This document shows positions 60,833 through 64,000 of a stretch of 64,000 nt of DNA, one piece after another. Position numbers and translations under genes: made by a program. The stretch covers positions 96,765-160,764 of the forward strand of contig NZ_JANUXN010000009.1 in the NCBI RefSeq assembly GCF_025699485.1, written 5' to 3'. Every line of letters begins with the position of its first letter. The stretch's first letter is position 1. Under the pieces are notes generated by a model, which had not been told where the DNA came from, did not search any database, and saw nothing but the letters and a program-made list of their open reading frames with translations. The stretch is from Thauera carbonicopians (GTDB taxonomy: Bacteria; Pseudomonadota; Gammaproteobacteria; Burkholderiales; Rhodocyclaceae).

Positions 60833-62805
60833 GCGTTTTCCACGGGAAGCGTCAGGGTGAAGATGGTACCGCTGCCGGGCTTCGTGTCGAAAGTGAGGCG
60901 GCCGCGGTGGAGTTCGGCGATCGAGCGGCAGATGTTGAGCCCCATGCCCATGCCTTCGCTCTTGGTGGTGAAGAAGGGTTCGAACAGGCGGGCGGCAGTG
61001 TCGGCGGGGATGCCGCAGCCGTGGTCGGTGACGCGGACCGCGACCGATCGGCCTTCGAGCCGGGTGGTGACGAGAATCTTCCGCTTGGCGGCCGGGGTGT
61101 CGCGCATTGCGTCCATGCCGTTGCGCACCAGATTGACGATGATCTGCTCGATCATCACCGCGTCGGCCGTGACCTGGGGAAGGTCCGGGGCCAGATCGAG
61201 GATGAGCTGCATCCGCCGCTTGCGGACATCCGCTTCGGTCAGGCCGGCGGCATCGCGCACGACGGCATTGAGATCGAGCGGGTCGAGCCGCGGCTCCGAG
61301 CGGCGCACGAAGTCGTGCACCCGGCGGATGATCTCGCCGGCGCGGCGGGCCTGGCGCCCGATCTTGCGCTGGATGTCGAGTAGCTCGTCGCGGTCGGTGT
61401 CGGTCGTCTGCAGGTGGTTCAGGCAGCCGTCGGCATAGCTTGCGATGGCGGTGAGGGGCTGGTTGAGTTCATGCGCGAGGGTGGAGGCCATCTCGCCCAT
61501 CGTGACCAGGCGTGAGGTGGCCTGCAGCCGCTCGTTCTGCTGGCGTGCCAGTTCCTGGGCCTGTTTCTGTTCGGTGATGTCGAGCACCGATCCCATCCAG
61601 CCGGTGTGGCGGCCGGCGGCATCGATCAGCGGCGCTTCGAACAGCAGCACGTCGACCATCTCGCCATTCTTGCGGCGGAAGCGCAGTTCGATGCCTTCGG
61701 GCGTCGAGCCGGTGTCTTCCAGGCGGTCGAGCAATTGCTGGCGCTGTTCGGTGTGGTTCGGCAGCCAGTAGGGCAGCGGGGGTTCGAGGCCGACCAGTTC
61801 GTCGGCGCTGTAGCCGGTCATGCGGCAGAAGGCGGAGTTCACGTAAGTGAGGCGGCCGTCGAGGTCGCGGGCCCGCATGCCGGTCAGCATCGAATCCTCC
61901 ATCGCCTTGCGGAAGGCCGATTCGGCGCGCAGCGCGATCTCGGCCTGCTGGCGGCGGGCGAGCTGGCGCCTGAGCTGGGCCACGCTCCAGACGATGACGC
62001 CGCCGAGGAGCACGATCGAAGCAGCCAGCAGCACCGGGATCCAGCGCGTCTCGGGCCGGTACGCGGTGATCTGCAGGCTCAGGCCGTGGCCGGGCGGCTC
62101 GAAGGGAATCTGGTAGTCGAGCTGCGACGACAGCGGCGCGACCTTCGATTTGGCGGCGATCTCACGCCCGTCGCCATCGAGTACCGCGACCCGGTAGCGC
62201 GTGGAGAACCACCAGGGCAGATCGCGGACGACGATGTCGTTCAGCGAATAAACGCCGGTCACCAGGCCTTTCAGCGCGTTGTCGGACCAGACCGGGATGT
62301 GCACTTCGAAGCGATGCTTGCCGTTGCTGCCCGGATAGGGCGGGCCGTAAGTGGGGCGGCCGATGTTGCGTGCGAGCTCGAAGGGCGTGTCGGCGAGGGA
62401 AAGCTCGGCCGCCTCGTCCGGATTCGGGGCGGGGAGCGGCGGCATGGCACCGACCAGCGTGCCGTCCGGTGCGCGCCAGAGGATGCGCACCAGCCCCCGC
62501 CCCTGGGTCAGCAGGTGTGCCAGCCGGGCTTCGGTCTGTTGGTGCCGCTGGGAGACGAACAGATCCGGGCCGAGCTGCTGGAGATCCGCTTCGTTGCGGT
62601 CAAGCTCGAAACGGAGATTCTGCTCCATCCACAGTACGTCGCTGATCAGTGTCGATCGTTGCTCGTCGGCGTCGTACTGGCGTGTCAGCCACACGAGTGC
62701 GGCGATCGCTGCCAGGAACAGCGGCAGGGCGAAGTAGGAGACCCGGCCTACCCAGCGGGCGCGTCCGGCCGTGGCGGGGGGGAGAGTGTCGTCGGCGTGG
62801 GTCAT
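60829..62805 (-). CDS. DctB-like sensor histidine kinase with PAS domain
   Basis: A 658-residue membrane kinase. A first TM segment lies near residues 25-45 (YFALPLFLAAIAALVWLT), a periplasmic sensor region to about residue 275, and a second TM (VLLAASIVLLGGVIVWSV). A PAS domain follows (AMEDSMLTGMRARDLDGRLT...), then HisKA with His in TLAHELNQPLTAIASYADG, and HATPase boxes NLVRNGMDAM, DHGCGIP and GMGMGLNICRS. The start at 62805 (MTHADDTLPPATAG) is preferred; a longer frame reaches into the intergenic region. It lies divergent to a TRAP binding-protein gene, typical of DctB-DctR pairs. Confidence 0.88.
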   Translation of the reverse strand: MTHADDTLPPATAGRARWVGRVSYFALPLFLAAIAALVWLTRQYDADEQRSTLISDVLWMEQNLRFELDRNEADLQQLGPDLFVSQRHQQTEARLAHLLTQGRGLVRILWRAPDGTLVGAMPPLPAPNPDEAAELSLADTPFELARNIGRPTYGPPYPGSNGKHRFEVHIPVWSDNALKGLVTGVYSLNDIVVRDLPWWFSTRYRVAVLDGDGREIAAKSKVAPLSSQLDYQIPFEPPGHGLSLQITAYRPETRWIPVLLAASIVLLGGVIVWSVAQLRRQLARRQQAEIALRAESAFRKAMEDSMLTGMRARDLDGRLTYVNSAFCRMTGYSADELVGLEPPLPYWLPNHTEQRQQLLDRLEDTGSTPEGIELRFRRKNGEMVDVLLFEAPLIDAAGRHTGWMGSVLDITEQKQAQELARQQNERLQATSRLVTMGEMASTLAHELNQPLTAIASYADGCLNHLQTTDTDRDELLDIQRKIGRQARRAGEIIRRVHDFVRRSEPRLDPLDLNAVVRDAAGLTEADVRKRRMQLILDLAPDLPQVTADAVMIEQIIVNLVRNGMDAMRDTPAAKRKILVTTRLEGRSVAVRVTDHGCGIPADTAARLFEPFFTTKSEGMGMGLNICRSIAELHRGRLTFDTKPGSGTIFTLTLPVENA

Positions 62806-63010
62806 GAGGCCTGGGTCATGGGGTCTGTGTGCGGATGGTACCCGGCTGGAACTGCGGATTTCCACAATAGAACCTGTTGGCAGGTACAAAGGATACTGAT
62901 GGGGCTGTGCAGAAAAACTTATCGGTGCAGTCAACCACGTTGGGCACCATCGTCCGGCGGGGGAATGCAAACGTCAATATGAACGCTGTTCATTCGGAGG
63001 AGAGAAAACC

Positions 63011-64000
63011 ATGAAGATCCGTGCACTTCTGGTGGGTTTGGTCGCTGTCGGCCTGTCGGCTGCCGCTGTCGCTGCAGACCCGATCGTCATCAAGTTCAGC
63101 CACGTCGTCGCGCAGGACACGCCCAAGGGCAAGGCTGCCGAAAAGTTCAAGGAACTGGCCGAGAAATACACCAGCGGTGCGGTCAAGGTCGAGGTGTACC
63201 CGAACAGCACGCTGTACAAGGACAAGGAAGAAATGGAAGCGCTGCAGCTGGGCGCGGTGCAGATGCTGGCGCCGTCGCTGGCCAAGTTCGGCCCACTGGG
63301 CGTGCGCGAGTTCGAAGCCTTCGACCTGCCCTACATCTTCGATGGCTACGATGCCCTGCACAAGGTCACCAAGGGTCCGGTCGGCCAGCAACTGCTGGAC
63401 AAGCTGGAGCCGCGCGGCATCAAGGGCCTGGCCTACTGGGACAACGGCTTCAAGTCCTTCTCGGCCAACACCCCGATCGCCAAGCCGGAAGATCTGCGCG
63501 GCAAGAAGATGCGCATCCAGTCGTCCAAGGTGCTCGAGGAGCAGATGCGCCAGATCAGGGCGCTGCCGCAGGTGATGGCCTTCTCGGAAACCTACCAGGC
63601 CTTGCAGACCGGCGTGGTGGACGGCACCGAGAATCCGCACTCCAACCTGTACACGCAGAAGATGCATGAAGTGCAGAAACACCTGGCGCTGACCGACCAC
63701 GGCTATCTGGGCTATGCGGTGATCACCAACAAGAAGTTCTGGGACGGTCTGCCCGCCGAGGTGCGCAGCCAGCTCGACAAGGCGATGGACGAGGCCACCG
63801 ACTACGCCAACCGGATCGCCAAGGAAGAGAACGACAAGTCGCTGGAAGCGGTGCGGGCCGCGGGCAAGACCGAGATCCGCGAGCTGAGCGACGAAGAGCG
63901 TGCGGCCTTCATCAAGGCGCTGGTGCCGGTGCACAAGAAGATGGAATCGCGCGTGGGCGCGGCGACGATCAAGTCGATCTACGACGCCACCGGCTTCGAT
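63011..64000 (+). CDS. dctP: DctP-type TRAP transporter substrate-binding protein (truncated by window end)
   Basis: A periplasmic binding protein with signal peptide (GLSAAAVAADPIVIKF) and the DctP fold. The frame is open to base 64000 and covers 330 codons of about 330-335 expected, so only a few C-terminal codons are missing. Motifs: FSHVVAQDTPKGKAAEKFKE, LPYIFDGYDALHKV and the Arg-containing ligand loop LRGKKMRIQSSKVLEEQM with TYQALQTGVVDGTENP. C4-dicarboxylates are the likely ligands. Dct membrane subunits would follow outside the window. CGGAGGAG lies before the ATG. Confidence 0.93.
   Translation, partial: MKIRALLVGLVAVGLSAAAVAADPIVIKFSHVVAQDTPKGKAAEKFKELAEKYTSGAVKVEVYPNSTLYKDKEEMEALQLGAVQMLAPSLAKFGPLGVREFEAFDLPYIFDGYDALHKVTKGPVGQQLLDKLEPRGIKGLAYWDNGFKSFSANTPIAKPEDLRGKKMRIQSSKVLEEQMRQIRALPQVMAFSETYQALQTGVVDGTENPHSNLYTQKMHEVQKHLALTDHGYLGYAVITNKKFWDGLPAEVRSQLDKAMDEATDYANRIAKEENDKSLEAVRAAGKTEIRELSDEERAAFIKALVPVHKKMESRVGAATIKSIYDATGFD

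Noticed and set aside
62806..63010. Sigma-54 promoter for dctP
   Set aside because: Strings such as TTGGCAGGTACAAAGG and TTGGGCACCATCG do not keep the GG-N10-GC rule; the FixJ-type regulator would work with sigma-70.

Overview
The window is GC-rich DNA from a betaproteobacterium. Gene content (a full dcw division cluster, pqqABCDE, NirBD/NirC with a PP2C-kinase, a DctP TRAP system) suggests Rhodocyclales, most likely the Thauera/Azoarcus group; that is inferred from gene content and protein style, not from a 16S gene. Almost every base is coding, and neighbouring genes often overlap at ATGA/GTGA junctions.

Layout. 1-14011 is peptidoglycan synthesis and division: murE(partial)-murF-mraY-murD-ftsW-murG-murC-ddl-ftsQ-ftsA-ftsZ, a strong terminator, then lpxC. 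14040-17535 holds a small membrane protein, a DciA-like DUF721 protein and secA. 17536-24863 is an accessory block: a sigma-54 enhancer-binding protein and a coiled-coil outer-membrane barrel on the plus strand face a convergent minus-strand operon of a 595-aa Gly-rich secreted protein, two small exported proteins and an exported C39 cysteine peptidase. A near-perfect sigma-54 promoter drives that operon. It looks like a divergent relative of the Fap functional-amyloid export system and is the best candidate here for an undescribed system. 24864-27902 has argJ, a Nudix hydrolase and a proline-iminopeptidase-like hydrolase.

28091-31426 is pqqABCDE, followed by a REP-like repeat patch, apaG and purB (divergent), a small DUF protein, a methyltransferase and two HTH regulators. 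36596-39884 has an amidohydrolase and an MFS-PlsC fusion, with an orphan scrap of an acyl-ACP synthetase C-terminus upstream. 39944-43200 is a LysR regulator, a cysteine-dioxygenase-like cupin and a four-rhodanese protein. 43423-48950 (minus) is queA-tgt-yajC-secD-secF, with tRNA-Leu(CAA) beside it.

49148-50065 contains a dsbB remnant and a well-formed NtrC/sigma-54 control region, followed by nirB-nirD-nirC and a PP2C/Ser-Thr-kinase fusion. Then come a NhaR-like LysR regulator, an HPF/RaiA-like protein, a BI-1/YccA membrane protein, accA and tilS. The window ends with a two-component system (minus) divergent from a DctP-type TRAP binding protein cut by the window edge.

Two sigma-54 circuits stand out: one for the secreted-fibre block (17817, 24519) and one for nitrite assimilation (49853).
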